The notes: generated by a model not told the origin, from the sequence alone. DNA of 37,248 nucleotides from Anaerolineae bacterium (GCA_025454525.1 JALOOG010000046.1:1-37248); one strand, 5' to 3'; shown: positions 1 to 8,087, numbered from the stretch's first letter. Program-made: numbers and translations.

Positions 1-261
1 ATTAAACCGGACAACATTAGCCAAATCGTCCGGCGCATTTGCCACGCGGCCGCTATTCGTGGCCAAGGCTCACACGCGCTTCGACATCGCAATGGTCATC
101 AAATGGCAGATCAAGGTGTTGCGCCATCCGTCGCCGCCCGTGTTTTGGGTCACAGCGATGTCATGGTGACGCTCAAACATTACTATCCCAAAGACTGGAA
201 GCGCGCTGAAAAAACCATGAAGGATCTTGCTTATAAGCCGAAAACCATAAGGAGAAAATAG
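1..261 (+). CDS. Tyrosine recombinase/integrase, C-terminal fragment (5' end outside window)
   Basis: Reading frame 1 is open from the first base to a TAG at 259-261, giving 86 residues with no start in the window. The fragment holds the C-terminal catalytic part of a phage-type integrase: box II HALRH at residues 25-29 (catalytic Arg28), the LGH motif at 49-51 and a Tyr at residue 61 in LKHYY, which aligns with the nucleophile of the family. Members cut and rejoin DNA through a 3'-phosphotyrosine bond. The stop lies 24 bases from the 3' end of the oppositely oriented tRNA-Pro, the usual place for the integrase of a tRNA-targeted element. It may serve an integrative element, genomic island or prophage to the left; a Xer-like housekeeping role is less likely from this location. 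The family call is firm; the element is inferred. Confidence 0.85.
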   Translation: MKPDNISQIVRRICHAAAIRGQGSHALRHRNGHQMADQGVAPSVAARVLGHSDVMVTLKHYYPKDWKRAEKTMKDLAYKPKTIRRK

Positions 262-285
262 CGTATCGAAGGCCGTCATTTTTAG

Positions 286-359
286 TCGGGGTGACGGGAC
301 TCGAACCCATGACCTCTTGCACCCCATGCAAGCGCGCTACCAAGCTGCGCCACACCCCG
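286..359 (-). tRNA. tRNA-Pro (anticodon GGG)
   Basis: Read on the minus strand, 74 bases fold as a cloverleaf. The acceptor arm CGGGGTG (359-353) pairs with CACCCCG (293-287), with discriminator A at 286. The anticodon stem CTTGC/GCAAG encloses the loop ATGGGGT, giving anticodon GGG, and the T arm carries GGTTCGAGTCC. No CCA is encoded: the bases after the discriminator are CTAAA. The sequence strongly resembles bacterial proline tRNAs. A promoter lies just upstream (377-405), and the integrase gene faces its 3' end. Confidence 0.95.
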
Positions 360-376
360 CTGTTGTTGATAAGGAC

Positions 377-405
377 AGTATAAACGATACTAGACGGGCT
401 GACAA
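377..405 (-). promoter_or_regulatory. Promoter of tRNA-Pro
   Basis: On the minus strand a -35 TTGTCA (405-400) is separated by exactly 17 bases from a -10 TATACT (382-377), which lies 17 bases before the tRNA 5' end. Both hexamers are 5/6 matches to the sigma-70 consensus. A 7-bp inverted repeat AGACGGG/CCCGTCT (392-398 with 415-421) overlaps the -35; whether it matters is unknown. Confidence 0.65.
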
Positions 406-530
406 GGTGCTTTTCCCGTCTGATTAAATTGTTATGTGTTCGGTCAGATTCTGTAACGTTTTCTAGACAAGATGTTTATGCAATTTTCTAACTAAACGCC
501 TTAAAATAAGGGTAATGAGGGAGTCAAGGT

Positions 531-1424
531 ATGCTGCGCTCACGTAAAAACCAATATTTTGGCGTTAACGCCCATCTACACAGCTATCTCCAATCAAATG
601 AGGGTTGGACGGGGTTTCATGGCAAATCGATCGCGGATCTCGCCGAGATCATCAGGCAACGTCTACCGCCCGGTTATCTGGTGGATACCGAACGTTCGCT
701 TCAAATTCGTGATGTGAATCGTGAAACCCGCGAGATCACCCGATGGAATAACCTTGACGCATGGGATGAATTGATCGAAAACTCCCAAGCTTCCGATGAT
801 CCGAATATCCGTACCCAACCGTTGATCGAAACATTGGATCTGGACGAAGATCAATATCATATCGCTTTGATGATCTACAAATTGGACGATGAACAGGTGA
901 TCGGTCATCCGATCACGCGCATTGAATTGTTGTCGCCCTCCAACAAGCGGGGAATTGGCTATTTACAATATCGTGAGAAACGTAGCACGATTTTGAAAGC
1001 CGGTATTCACATGGTGGAGATCGACTACTTGCACGAAACCCGCCCGATTGTGCGTGGTTTGCCACGTTATCCTTATAGCACCGAGTCGCACGCTTATCAC
1101 ATTATCGTCAGTAATCCCACACCTAGCCTACGCCTTGGTACAGTCATGCTTTATGGGTTTGATGTGGATCAACGCATTCCGAAAGTGACGATCCCACTCT
1201 TAGGTGACGATCGTCTTGAGGTTGATTTTGGCATGGCGTATCATCAAACCTATCAGAGCCTTAAGGCATATAGTCAGCGGGTAGACTATGGTCAACTCCC
1301 CGAAAACTTCAATCGTTATAGCCCCGCCGATCAAACTCGCATTTGGCGACGCATGGCGGTGATTGAAAAAATGGCCGAACGTAGTATTGATCTTGAAACT
1401 GGGCCATTTTTGCGTGAGACTTAA
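531..1424 (+). CDS. DUF4058 family protein
   Basis: The 297-residue product has the hallmark of DUF4058, a family frequent in cyanobacteria and Chloroflexota. It has an N-terminal region opening MLRSRKNQYF, then RIELLSPSNKRG near residues 132-143, the YREKR segment and the strand HMVEIDYL about 30 residues later. The biochemical role of the family is not established. The alternating acidic and lysine positions in these strands resemble a PD-(D/E)xK-like nuclease core, but that is only a suggestion. The ATG follows GAGGGAG with suitable spacing. The gene stands alone between the tRNA-Pro and an MFS gene, with a hairpin behind it. No signal peptide or membrane segment is visible, so the protein is probably cytoplasmic. 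Confidence 0.85.
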   Translation: MLRSRKNQYFGVNAHLHSYLQSNEGWTGFHGKSIADLAEIIRQRLPPGYLVDTERSLQIRDVNRETREITRWNNLDAWDELIENSQASDDPNIRTQPLIETLDLDEDQYHIALMIYKLDDEQVIGHPITRIELLSPSNKRGIGYLQYREKRSTILKAGIHMVEIDYLHETRPIVRGLPRYPYSTESHAYHIIVSNPTPSLRLGTVMLYGFDVDQRIPKVTIPLLGDDRLEVDFGMAYHQTYQSLKAYSQRVDYGQLPENFNRYSPADQTRIWRRMAVIEKMAERSIDLETGPFLRET

Positions 1425-1450
1425 GCGACTTCGCTTATGTCTTAACACAA

Positions 1451-1482
1451 AAGGGCGGTGTTTGATCGTGATCGCCGCCCTT
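1451..1482 (+). terminator. Hairpin after the DUF4058 gene
   Basis: AAGGGCGG (1451-1458) pairs with CCGCCCTT (1475-1482), extendable by two more pairs to a 12-base loop. There is no T-run behind it, so termination is uncertain. The right flank supplies the GAGG ribosome site of the next gene, so the hairpin could also affect its translation. Confidence 0.45.
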
Positions 1483-1490
1483 GAGGATTT

Positions 1491-2828
1491 ATGCAAACAT
1501 CCAATTTAGATTACGGGCGCGTCATACCGATTTTCGCGCTCACCTTTGTCGATATTCTTGGCTTAACGATCATTTTGCCACTGTTACATCTCTATGCGGT
1601 GACTTTTGGCGCAACCCCGCTTGAAATTGGACTCGTGGCGGCCGCTTTTCCCCTCGCACAATTGATCGGTGTGCCATTCATGGGCGTGTTGTCGGATCGC
1701 TTCGGTCGCAAGCCTCTTTTGTTAATCAGTCAGATCACCACCTTGATCGGTTTTTTGATGTTAGCCTTTGCCAATTCTCTGGCTTTGGTGATCCTCTCAC
1801 GGGTGATTGACGGTTTATTCGGCGCAAATATCGCCACGGCACAAGCCGCGCTTAGCGATATCACCACCGATGAAAATCGCACACAAGGCTTAGGCATCAC
1901 TGGGGCCGCTTTTGGTTTAGGTTTTGTGATCGGCCCGGTGATCGCCTTATTGACTTTAGAATTTACGGATAGCTTGGCCTTACCCGCATTGATCGCCGCT
2001 TTATATTCGTTTTTATCGATTTTACTGACCCTATTTGTCTTTAAAGAGACCTTACCTCCCGAACGACGCTCTTTGACTCGATCCCGCGCTCCGTGGCCGA
2101 TCCGATCCTCGCTCTTGATCTTATTGATCCTAATGTTCGCGCAACAAGTGATCTTTTTTGGTTTCGAGAGTCTTTTAGGGTTATTTACCTTGAGTCGTTT
2201 AGGGTTATTAGGACAAGGGAACGCCTTGTTATTCGTCTTTGTGGGAGTCTTGTTGGTGATCGTGCAAGTCCGTTTTATCGGCAAATGGAGTCGGCGTTTC
2301 GGTGATCATCGTTTGGTTCACCTCGCGTTAGGCCTATTGGCTTTGGGTTTGATCTTACTATCATTGACTCCCGCGCAACCTCACCCGTTTTATGTGCGCC
2401 CCTTGGTGGAATATGAGATCGCGCAATTACGCCCTAGTGGTACAGAGGCAATCATTGGTGAGATCGCGGTATCATTACCCTTAGAACAGCAACGCGGGGT
2501 AGGGGGGATTCTTTGGACATTGTTCGCGGTTATCCCAATTTCGATCGGCGCGGGTTTGATTCGCCCTAGCTTAAATAGCCTGATGACTCGGCAAGTCGGG
2601 CCGGAGCATTACGGACGTGTTTTAGGGTTTAGTGCGGCCACTGTCAGCGCGGCAAATGCGGCCGCACCCTTATTAGGTGGCCTGATCTTTCAACAAATGG
2701 GTGAACTTGCGCCGTTTTTATGGGGTGGAATCATCATGACCGTGTTATTTTTAGTTAGTCTGTTTGCGGTGCGATCGGTGCGATCAGTGGGAGAACGTTC
2801 AGATTTATCGACGACACGGACTCCCTAA
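1491..2828 (+). CDS. MFS transporter, DHA1/TetA-like drug efflux type
   Basis: The 445-residue product is an integral membrane protein with about twelve hydrophobic helices. It belongs to the major facilitator superfamily: the motif A loop GVLSDRFGRKP follows the second helix at about residues 65-75, and a motif C-like GFVIGP sits in the fifth. The N-terminus (FVDILGLTIILPLL) resembles TetA and related 12-TM proton antiporters, which export drugs or metabolites in exchange for protons. A hydrophilic segment of roughly 50 residues (about 300-350, rich in Glu, Arg and Pro) between helices of the C-terminal half is longer than usual. The substrate cannot be read from sequence. A GAGG site precedes the ATG closely. 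The lipoprotein gene follows after 34 bases and may be co-transcribed. Confidence 0.88.
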   Translation: MQTSNLDYGRVIPIFALTFVDILGLTIILPLLHLYAVTFGATPLEIGLVAAAFPLAQLIGVPFMGVLSDRFGRKPLLLISQITTLIGFLMLAFANSLALVILSRVIDGLFGANIATAQAALSDITTDENRTQGLGITGAAFGLGFVIGPVIALLTLEFTDSLALPALIAALYSFLSILLTLFVFKETLPPERRSLTRSRAPWPIRSSLLILLILMFAQQVIFFGFESLLGLFTLSRLGLLGQGNALLFVFVGVLLVIVQVRFIGKWSRRFGDHRLVHLALGLLALGLILLSLTPAQPHPFYVRPLVEYEIAQLRPSGTEAIIGEIAVSLPLEQQRGVGGILWTLFAVIPISIGAGLIRPSLNSLMTRQVGPEHYGRVLGFSAATVSAANAAAPLLGGLIFQQMGELAPFLWGGIIMTVLFLVSLFAVRSVRSVGERSDLSTTRTP

Positions 2829-2862
2829 CGTAAGGTGTGTTTTGTAAATTTCAAGAGGGACT

Positions 2863-3387
2863 ATGATGCGTATATTGCTCTTTGTGTTAATGTTGATGTT
2901 ATTGACCGCGTGTAATCTCACGACCCCTAATTCCACACCTACTGATGAGATTTTACTCTCAACATCAACGGTAGAACCGATCCCTAGTTCACCTACCTTG
3001 AGCGTTAATCCGACCGCGAATAACATCACGCCGATCCCCCCTTCCCCTAGCGTTACTGTGATCAATGTCACCCCGGACGCGACTCCTAGTCCGGTGGTAG
3101 ACGGAGATTTCCCGACCACGTTTATCGAAAGTTATGCGATTGCCGCCCGTCAAGGTCAACAAATTGAGATCAGCTATGATGTCACGATCAACAATCCTAA
3201 CGATGGACGGGTATATTTTTTAGTGCGTGATCCCAATGGAGCAGAGGTAACACGATTAACGATCATGACCACTGAAAGCGATGTGCTGATCGTGGATGCT
3301 CAAATTAGCGGTGAGTATCGCTTTTATGCCACCCCGCGTAACCTTCAGGGGAATTATCGCACATCGTATCAATTACAAAATCCATAG
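2863..3387 (+). CDS. Small exported lipoprotein with Pro/Thr-rich stalk
   Basis: The 174-residue product begins with a short basic start, a leucine-rich hydrophobic core and a lipobox LTAC (Cys17), so it should be cleaved and lipid-anchored on the outer face of the membrane. Residues 18-80 form a Ser/Thr/Pro-rich stalk. Residues 85-174 form a compact beta-rich domain (IEISYDVTINN, GRVYFLVRDPNG, GEYRFYATPRN) reminiscent of PPC or emp24-like sandwich domains; no confident family was recognised. An AGAGGGA site lies ahead of the ATG, and an in-frame ATG directly follows the first. It sits 34 bases behind the MFS gene, and an 8-bp hairpin follows its stop. Role unknown. Confidence 0.75.
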   Translation: MMRILLFVLMLMLLTACNLTTPNSTPTDEILLSTSTVEPIPSSPTLSVNPTANNITPIPPSPSVTVINVTPDATPSPVVDGDFPTTFIESYAIAARQGQQIEISYDVTINNPNDGRVYFLVRDPNGAEVTRLTIMTTESDVLIVDAQISGEYRFYATPRNLQGNYRTSYQLQNP

Positions 3388-3395
3388 AGGGATCA

Positions 3396-3418
3396 AAGGG
3401 CATGGATGACATGCCCTT
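3396..3418. terminator. Hairpin between convergent genes
   Basis: AAGGGCAT (3396-3403) and ATGCCCTT (3411-3418) form a perfect 8-bp stem with a 7-base loop, placed between the convergent lipoprotein and SufT-like genes. There is only a poor T-run on either side. It may end transcription from both directions. Confidence 0.5.
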
Positions 3419-3427
3419 CAGTCCATA

Positions 3428-3736
3428 TTAGAATAATCCCCAGTCGTCGGCCGCGCCGTCTTCCATCATGCTAGGATCCCACAGTTCAAGCCCCATTTCG
3501 ATCGTTGTGGGGACTTTGAGATATTCTTGGGCGGTGCGGCGGCTTTGTTCTAACAATTGCGGTGCATACGGGCAAAACGGGGTGGTCATGATCATCGTGA
3601 TATGAGCGCGATCTTCATGGATCTCCATATCGCGGATCAGACCTAATTCAATGATGTTCATGCCGATTTCGGGATCGATCACCGCACGTAATGCTTCACG
3701 AACGCCTTCTTCTTTGCTGACAGTTTGATCACTCAT
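3428..3736 (-). CDS. MIP18/DUF59 family protein, SufT/PaaD-like iron-sulfur assembly factor
   Basis: The 102-residue protein carries the MIP18 (DUF59) signature: REALRAVIDPEIGMNIIELGLI near residues 13-34 and a later TTPFCPYAPQL with the conserved Cys. Relatives (SufT, eukaryotic CIA2, PaaD) help load or mature iron-sulfur proteins. It is divergent from sufC and shares its 230-base upstream region, which supports a role in the same pathway. The frame stays open for 59 more codons upstream, but the ATG at 3736 is preferred: AGAGGA sits at the right distance on the minus strand, and the protein then matches the usual ~100-residue family length. The C-terminal tail (DPSMMEDGAADDWGLF) is acidic and unusual. 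Function is inferred from family and neighbourhood. Confidence 0.85.
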   Translation of the reverse strand: MSDQTVSKEEGVREALRAVIDPEIGMNIIELGLIRDMEIHEDRAHITMIMTTPFCPYAPQLLEQSRRTAQEYLKVPTTIEMGLELWDPSMMEDGAADDWGLF

Positions 3737-3866
3737 CGCTTTTCCTCTGTTTTGTCTCATGAAACTGTATAATAACACAGGAACACACCGAATTTCTACA
3801 ATCCCCATGATAAAAATTGAAGATGAGAGACGGGTAAGATAATTTTTCTCATAAGCATCATAAATA

Positions 3867-3895
3867 TTGACACCCCTTCGGCACGGCGTTATACT
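3867..3895 (+). promoter_or_regulatory. Main promoter of the suf cluster
   Basis: A perfect -35 TTGACA (3867-3872) is followed by 17 bases and a -10 TATACT (3890-3895). Predicted start of transcription is near 3902, giving a 5' leader of about 64 bases before sufC, whose ATG is preceded by GAGGAG. This is the best sigma-70-like promoter in the window and explains transcription of sufC and sufB. No clear repressor palindrome was seen in the region. Confidence 0.75.
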
Positions 3896-3965
3896 TGGTT
3901 CAACTTTACACACAGGGTATGCTTAAAATTTAACAACCGTGAAAAAATGAGGAGATAGTCCCCGA

Positions 3966-4748
3966 ATGGGCGCAACACTCGAAATTCGTAACCTTCATGC
4001 AGCCGTAGCCGAAGATCATAAACCAATTTTACGCGGCGTGAATTTGACCATTAAACAAGGCGAAGTTCATGCCTTGATGGGCCCCAACGGTTCGGGTAAG
4101 AGTACCCTTGCCAACGTGTTGATGGGCAATCCCGCTTATGAAATTACTGATGGCGACATCTTATACAACGGTGAAAGCGTTCTGGAAATGGAACCGGATG
4201 AACGCAGCCGCGCCGGTTTGTTTCTCGCTTTTCAATATCCGGTGGCGATTCCCGGTGTCACCCTCGCTAATTTCTTGCGTCATGCCATCAATGCCCGCAT
4301 GAAAGCCAAAGATCCCGAATCAAAAGGCATTTCGATCCCCGATTTTCGCCGTTTGATGCGTGGCAAGATGGATCAATTGAAGATGGATCACAGCTTTGCC
4401 GGCCGTTATTTGAACGAAGGTTTTAGTGGTGGTGAGAAAAAACGCGCCGAGATCTTACAAATGGCCGTGCTTGAGCCAAATATGGCGATCTTAGACGAAA
4501 CCGACTCCGGTTTAGACATTGACGCACTCCGGATCGTTTCAGATGGGGTGAATACCTTGATGGGCCCCGGCTTAGGGGTATTGGTGATCACGCACTATCA
4601 ACGCTTGTTGAACTACATCAAGCCGCAATACGTGCATGTGATGTTTGAAGGTCAATTGGTTGAAAGCGGCGGCGCGGATCTCGCGTTGAAGTTAGAAGAA
4701 ACCGGTTACGATTGGATTCGCGAAAAATACGGTGTTGTCACTGAATAG
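3966..4748 (+). CDS. sufC: SufC, iron-sulfur assembly ABC ATPase
   Basis: The 260-residue protein is the soluble ABC ATPase of the SufBCD scaffold, which builds iron-sulfur clusters in the cytoplasm. Visible motifs are Walker [10 protein letters not shown] (about residues 38-46), a Q-loop in LAFQYPV, the SufC-type signature FSGGEKKR, Walker [13 protein letters not shown] (the SufC form, with DE.DSGLD rather than the transporter form) and the switch His in [10 protein letters not shown]. Length matches the family (about 250). ATP binding by SufC dimers drives rearrangement of SufB-SufD so that the cluster can form. It is first in the cluster, behind the promoter at 3867-3895, and sufB follows after 46 bases. 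Confidence 0.97.
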   Translation: MGATLEIRNLHAAVAEDHKPILRGVNLTIKQGEVHALMGPNGSGKSTLANVLMGNPAYEITDGDILYNGESVLEMEPDERSRAGLFLAFQYPVAIPGVTLANFLRHAINARMKAKDPESKGISIPDFRRLMRGKMDQLKMDHSFAGRYLNEGFSGGEKKRAEILQMAVLEPNMAILDETDSGLDIDALRIVSDGVNTLMGPGLGVLVITHYQRLLNYIKPQYVHVMFEGQLVESGGADLALKLEETGYDWIREKYGVVTE

Positions 4749-4794
4749 TGAATAGTTAAACAAATTGATGTTGAGTTGAATAGGTAGGGAAACC

Positions 4795-7700
4795 ATGACC
4801 GACGAGATTTTGAGCGACAAGCAGCTTACACAAGAAGAATCCCAACTAAAAGACATGCGGGCATCCTATGACGAAACCTACGGTTTCCATGATGATGATG
4901 TGCATTATAGCTTCAAGAGCGAAAAAGGGCTGAATGAAGACATCGTGCGTCAGATCAGCCAGATGAAAAATGAGCCGGATTGGATGTTACAACAACGCTT
5001 AGAGGCGTATCGGATCTTCTTAAGCAAACCGACTCCCCAATGGGGCGGTGAGCTGAACAAGATCGATTATGATGACATTTACTACTATGTGCGTGCTACC
5101 GATCAAAAAGGCCGTTCATGGGATGAAGTCCCGGCCGAAGTCAAACGTACCTTTGATCGGCTTGGGATTCCGGAAGCGGAACAAAAGTATTTGCAAGGGG
5201 TCAGCGCACAATATGACTCGGAGTCGGTTTACCACAGCATCCGCAAAGATCTAGAAGAAAAAGGCGTGATCTTCCTGGATATGGATTCGGGACTCGCGCA
5301 ATATCCTGATCTGGTCAAAGAATATTTCGGCACGGTGATCCCGTCATCCGATAACAAATTTGCCGCCTTGAATACGGCGGTATGGTCGGGTGGGTCATTT
5401 ATCTATGTGCCGCCCGGTGTGCATATCGATATGCCGTTACAAGCGTATTTCCGCATCAACACTCAAAACATGGGACAGTTTGAACGCACCCTCATCATCG
5501 TTGATAAGGATTCATACGTTCATTACGTTGAAGGGTGTTTGCCAGCAGGTGAATTGATCAGTAAAGGGGATCGTTGGGTCAATATCGAGTCGATTTCCCC
5601 TGGAGACACCGTTATGGATAGCGACGGCAATCAAGCCGTTGTGAAAAATGTCCGCGTAGTGCCTTTCAAAGGCGATATGTTGACCATTCGCCCCATTTCA
5701 CAAGCAAATGCTTTCCAATTGACCCCTGAACATCCTGTCTTAACGGTTAAACGTAAAGATGTTGCTGTCGCTCGTAGTCGTAGAGGCTGGAAAGCCGAAG
5801 TAGACACTAAGAAATTATTGGCCGCGCATCCCGAATTTCTACCAGCTGGTGAATTGGAAGAAGGGGATTTCATCATATTTCCGATCTCCAAATTGACTCG
5901 CGAGAATCCGAAATACACGGTTCCGATGATGCGTTTATTAGGCTACTACTTGGCTGAAGGTAGTGCTTATATCCACAAACAATTGAACCAAGCGGTCGTG
6001 AGCTTCACGTTTAACCAAACTGAACGCGAGTACATTGATGAGGTGAAATCCCTTATTGAGGAGATTACAGGTAAAAAAGCCATGGAAATCGCTCAAACTG
6101 AGCGCCATGGTGTTGAGGTACGTGTTTACTCACGCTCACTGATGGATCTATGTGTCACTGATTGCGGTAAAGGTGCGGCCACTAAACAATTGAGTAAGGA
6201 CATCATGGAACTCCCTGTGGCCTTACAAAAGGAATTGTTGGAAACCTACTTTAATGGTGACGGTAGTGTTTATACCAAGCGCAAACACCTGATGATTCGC
6301 GCTGCCACCGTTTCCCAACAATTGGCTTGGCAATTGCAGGAACTTTTAGCGCGTCAAGGCTATTATGCGACTATCAGCATTCGTAAGGGCGGGAAAGATA
6401 CTATCCTTGGACGTGAGATCACGCGCCGCGATCAATACATCATCTACTATTCGCCTGATAAACAACAGAGCGAGATTCGCAAAGGTAACGGTTACTTCTT
6501 AGTTCCGATTAAGAAAATTGATCGCACGCCATTTGAAGGCCCTGTGTTCAACTTTGAACTTACGAGTGCGCCTAATGCCTATACCGCACGCGGTTTCGCA
6601 GTTCATAATTGTACTGCACCAAGCTATAGCTCTAATTCGTTACACAGTGCAGTTGTCGAAATCATGGTAAAAGAAGGCGCACGTTGTCGCTATACCACCA
6701 TCCAAAATTGGTCGAACAATGTGTATAACCTTGTGACCAAACGTGCGATCGCTAATAAAAATGCGACGATGGAATGGGTGGACGGGAATCTCGGCTGTTT
6801 GGCCGAAGGCTCACAGGTCACGACACCTCATGGCACCAGAACGATTGAGTCACTCAACATTGGTGATGAGGTGCTTTCGTTTAACGAAAAAACCGGACAA
6901 TTGTGCTTCCGTAAAGTCACGGCCAAGAAATTCTCCGGTTATCAACCTGTTCATACTGTGTCAGTAGGCGAACGTCAACTCCAAGTCACAGCGAATCATC
7001 CGTTTTTCTCGTATATCTATGAGCCAGAGAGTTCTAAGAAATTGGAACCTTATCAATTGGCTTACGTTCGCGCTGATCAACTGAAACAAGCGATTGTGCC
7101 TCGTACCTCAATGGAGTATGGCCAACTTTATGAAATGAATCAATACAGCCCTAATCTAACGATGGTTCGCGACCACTCCTCTAAGTTGAAATTAGGTCAA
7201 CGTACCAACGAGGAGTTAGCGAGGTTACTGGGCTTAAGTGAAGCAGTCGAAATTGTGAAAGTGGAAGTTTCAGAAGCTTCTAGCGAACTTGTCCCCACTT
7301 GGGACATTGAAGTTGAAGAAACCGCCAATTTTGTCGCACAAGGCTTTATCGTTCACAATTCCCATCTCACTATGAAGTATCCTGCTGTCATATTAGCGGG
7401 TGAAGGCGCTCATGGCGAAGTCCTTTCGATCGCTTTTGCAGGCGAAGGTCAACACCAAGACGCGGGCGCGAAGATCACCCATCTTGCGCCAAATACCACG
7501 AGTCAGATTATCAGCAAATCGATCAGCAAAGACGGTGGACGCGCCAGTTATCGCGGTCTGCTCAAGATCGTAGAGGGTGCAGATAACGTCAAGAGCAATG
7601 TCGTCTGTGACGCGCTTCTTTTAGATGATCGCAGCCGTTCCGATACCTATCCGGTGATCGAAGTAGACGCGAAAAATGTCACGATGGGGCATGAGGCCTC

Positions 7701-7881
7701 GGTGAGCCGCATCGGAGAAGATCAACTCTTCTATCTGATGTCACGCGGCATGAGTGAAGACGAAGCCAACGCGATGATCGTTAACGGTTTCATTGAGCCA
7801 CTGGTGAAAGAATTACCGATGGAATATGCGCTAGAGATGAACCGCTTGATCCAAATTCAACTTGAAGGATCGATCGGCTAA
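4795..7881 (+). CDS. sufB: SufB, iron-sulfur scaffold protein, precursor with two inteins
   Basis: A single 1028-codon frame encodes SufB in three extein pieces: residues 1-247, 606-667 and 856-1028. Joined, they give 482 residues, the normal SufB length. SufB is the scaffold subunit of SufBCD on which the iron-sulfur cluster is assembled. Extein 1 ends in SYVHYVEG, extein 2 runs from CTAPSYSS to WVDGNLG, and extein 3 opens SHLTMKYP. The first insertion lies directly before the conserved Cys of the YVEGC motif (Cys606). A second Cys in the SNVVCDALLLD motif (residue 938) is likely the other functional thiol of the family. Without protein splicing the product could not be functional SufB. The ATG follows GTAGGGAAACC. 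sufC precedes by 46 bases and a hairpin follows. Confidence 0.97.
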   Translation: MTDEILSDKQLTQEESQLKDMRASYDETYGFHDDDVHYSFKSEKGLNEDIVRQISQMKNEPDWMLQQRLEAYRIFLSKPTPQWGGELNKIDYDDIYYYVRATDQKGRSWDEVPAEVKRTFDRLGIPEAEQKYLQGVSAQYDSESVYHSIRKDLEEKGVIFLDMDSGLAQYPDLVKEYFGTVIPSSDNKFAALNTAVWSGGSFIYVPPGVHIDMPLQAYFRINTQNMGQFERTLIIVDKDSYVHYVEGCLPAGELISKGDRWVNIESISPGDTVMDSDGNQAVVKNVRVVPFKGDMLTIRPISQANAFQLTPEHPVLTVKRKDVAVARSRRGWKAEVDTKKLLAAHPEFLPAGELEEGDFIIFPISKLTRENPKYTVPMMRLLGYYLAEGSAYIHKQLNQAVVSFTFNQTEREYIDEVKSLIEEITGKKAMEIAQTERHGVEVRVYSRSLMDLCVTDCGKGAATKQLSKDIMELPVALQKELLETYFNGDGSVYTKRKHLMIRAATVSQQLAWQLQELLARQGYYATISIRKGGKDTILGREITRRDQYIIYYSPDKQQSEIRKGNGYFLVPIKKIDRTPFEGPVFNFELTSAPNAYTARGFAVHNCTAPSYSSNSLHSAVVEIMVKEGARCRYTTIQNWSNNVYNLVTKRAIANKNATMEWVDGNLGCLAEGSQVTTPHGTRTIESLNIGDEVLSFNEKTGQLCFRKVTAKKFSGYQPVHTVSVGERQLQVTANHPFFSYIYEPESSKKLEPYQLAYVRADQLKQAIVPRTSMEYGQLYEMNQYSPNLTMVRDHSSKLKLGQRTNEELARLLGLSEAVEIVKVEVSEASSELVPTWDIEVEETANFVAQGFIVHNSHLTMKYPAVILAGEGAHGEVLSIAFAGEGQHQDAGAKITHLAPNTTSQIISKSISKDGGRASYRGLLKIVEGADNVKSNVVCDALLLDDRSRSDTYPVIEVDAKNVTMGHEASVSRIGEDQLFYLMSRGMSEDEANAMIVNGFIEPLVKELPMEYALEMNRLIQIQLEGSIG
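5536..6609 (+). other. Intein 1 in SufB (full-size, LAGLIDADG homing endonuclease)
   Basis: This 358-residue in-frame element runs from Cys248 to Asn605 of the precursor. Splicing block A opens with CLPAGELI, block B is LTPEHPVL (Thr and His of the TxxH motif), block F is PVFNFELTSAPNAYTARG, and block G ends FAVHN with the next extein residue Cys606. All catalytic positions are therefore present (Cys1, TxxH, His-Asn, Cys+1). Between the splicing halves are two dodecapeptides of a LAGLIDADG endonuclease, LLGYYLAEGSA and LLETYFNGDGSV, each with an acidic residue (Glu or Asp) in the active position, so homing activity may be intact. It is inserted at a highly conserved scaffold motif, as is usual for inteins. 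Confidence 0.93.
6796..7359 (+). other. Intein 2 in SufB (mini-intein without endonuclease)
   Basis: This 188-residue in-frame element spans Cys668 to Asn855 of the precursor. Block A is CLAEGSQVTTPHGTRTI, block B VTANHPFF (TxxH), block F PTWDIEVEETANFVAQG and block G FIVHN, followed by extein Ser856. The splicing residues are complete, with Ser as the +1 nucleophile instead of Cys. No LAGLIDADG or HNH motif is visible in the roughly 90 residues between blocks B and F, so this looks like a mini-intein that has lost its nuclease. It sits 62 extein residues after intein 1. Confidence 0.92.
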
Positions 7882-7904
7882 ATCCAACATTGTGAAGTAC
7901 ACAA

Positions 7905-7941
7905 ACCCCTAGCCCACCAAACATCTGGATGAGCTAGGGGT
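7905..7941 (+). terminator. Hairpin after sufB
   Basis: ACCCCTAGC (7905-7913) pairs perfectly with GCTAGGGGT (7933-7941) around a 19-base loop. It sits 24 bases after the sufB stop. There is no T-run, so it may act as a partial terminator or RNA-stabilising end rather than a full stop. Confidence 0.45.
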
Positions 7942-8081
7942 GAGGGTAAAACAGTAACATTTGTCACATCTTTTACCTGTAATCAGATGTACACTGTGTT
8001 GAAAGTACCTTAACAATTCCATATCCGTAAATGATCTAACGATCAAATTTTCATTGTCGTGCGTCATGACCCGTTTTTGTC

Positions 8082-8087
8082 TATAAT
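8082..8087 (+). promoter_or_regulatory. Probable internal promoter (-10 TATAAT) before the membrane gene and sufD
   Basis: A perfect TATAAT lies 40 bases before the ATG at 8128, in a 246-base gap after sufB. No good -35 is found at 16-18 bases (the nearest, TTGTCG at 8054-8059, is 22 bases away), so confidence is limited. The gap also has a T-rich stretch just upstream (8074-8078). Confidence 0.4.

Noticed and set aside
1730-2284. Minus-strand 184-codon frame within the MFS gene
   Set aside because: Lys/Asn/Pro-rich shadow of a clear transporter, with no motif or start signal.
3737-3913. Longer N-terminus for the SufT-like protein
   Set aside because: The extra 59 codons have no family similarity, and a good ribosome site precedes the ATG at 3736.
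4795-7881. Sequencing frameshift or gene fusion as explanation of the 1028-codon sufB
   Set aside because: The frame is continuous, and both inserts have complete intein splicing blocks with exact extein junctions.
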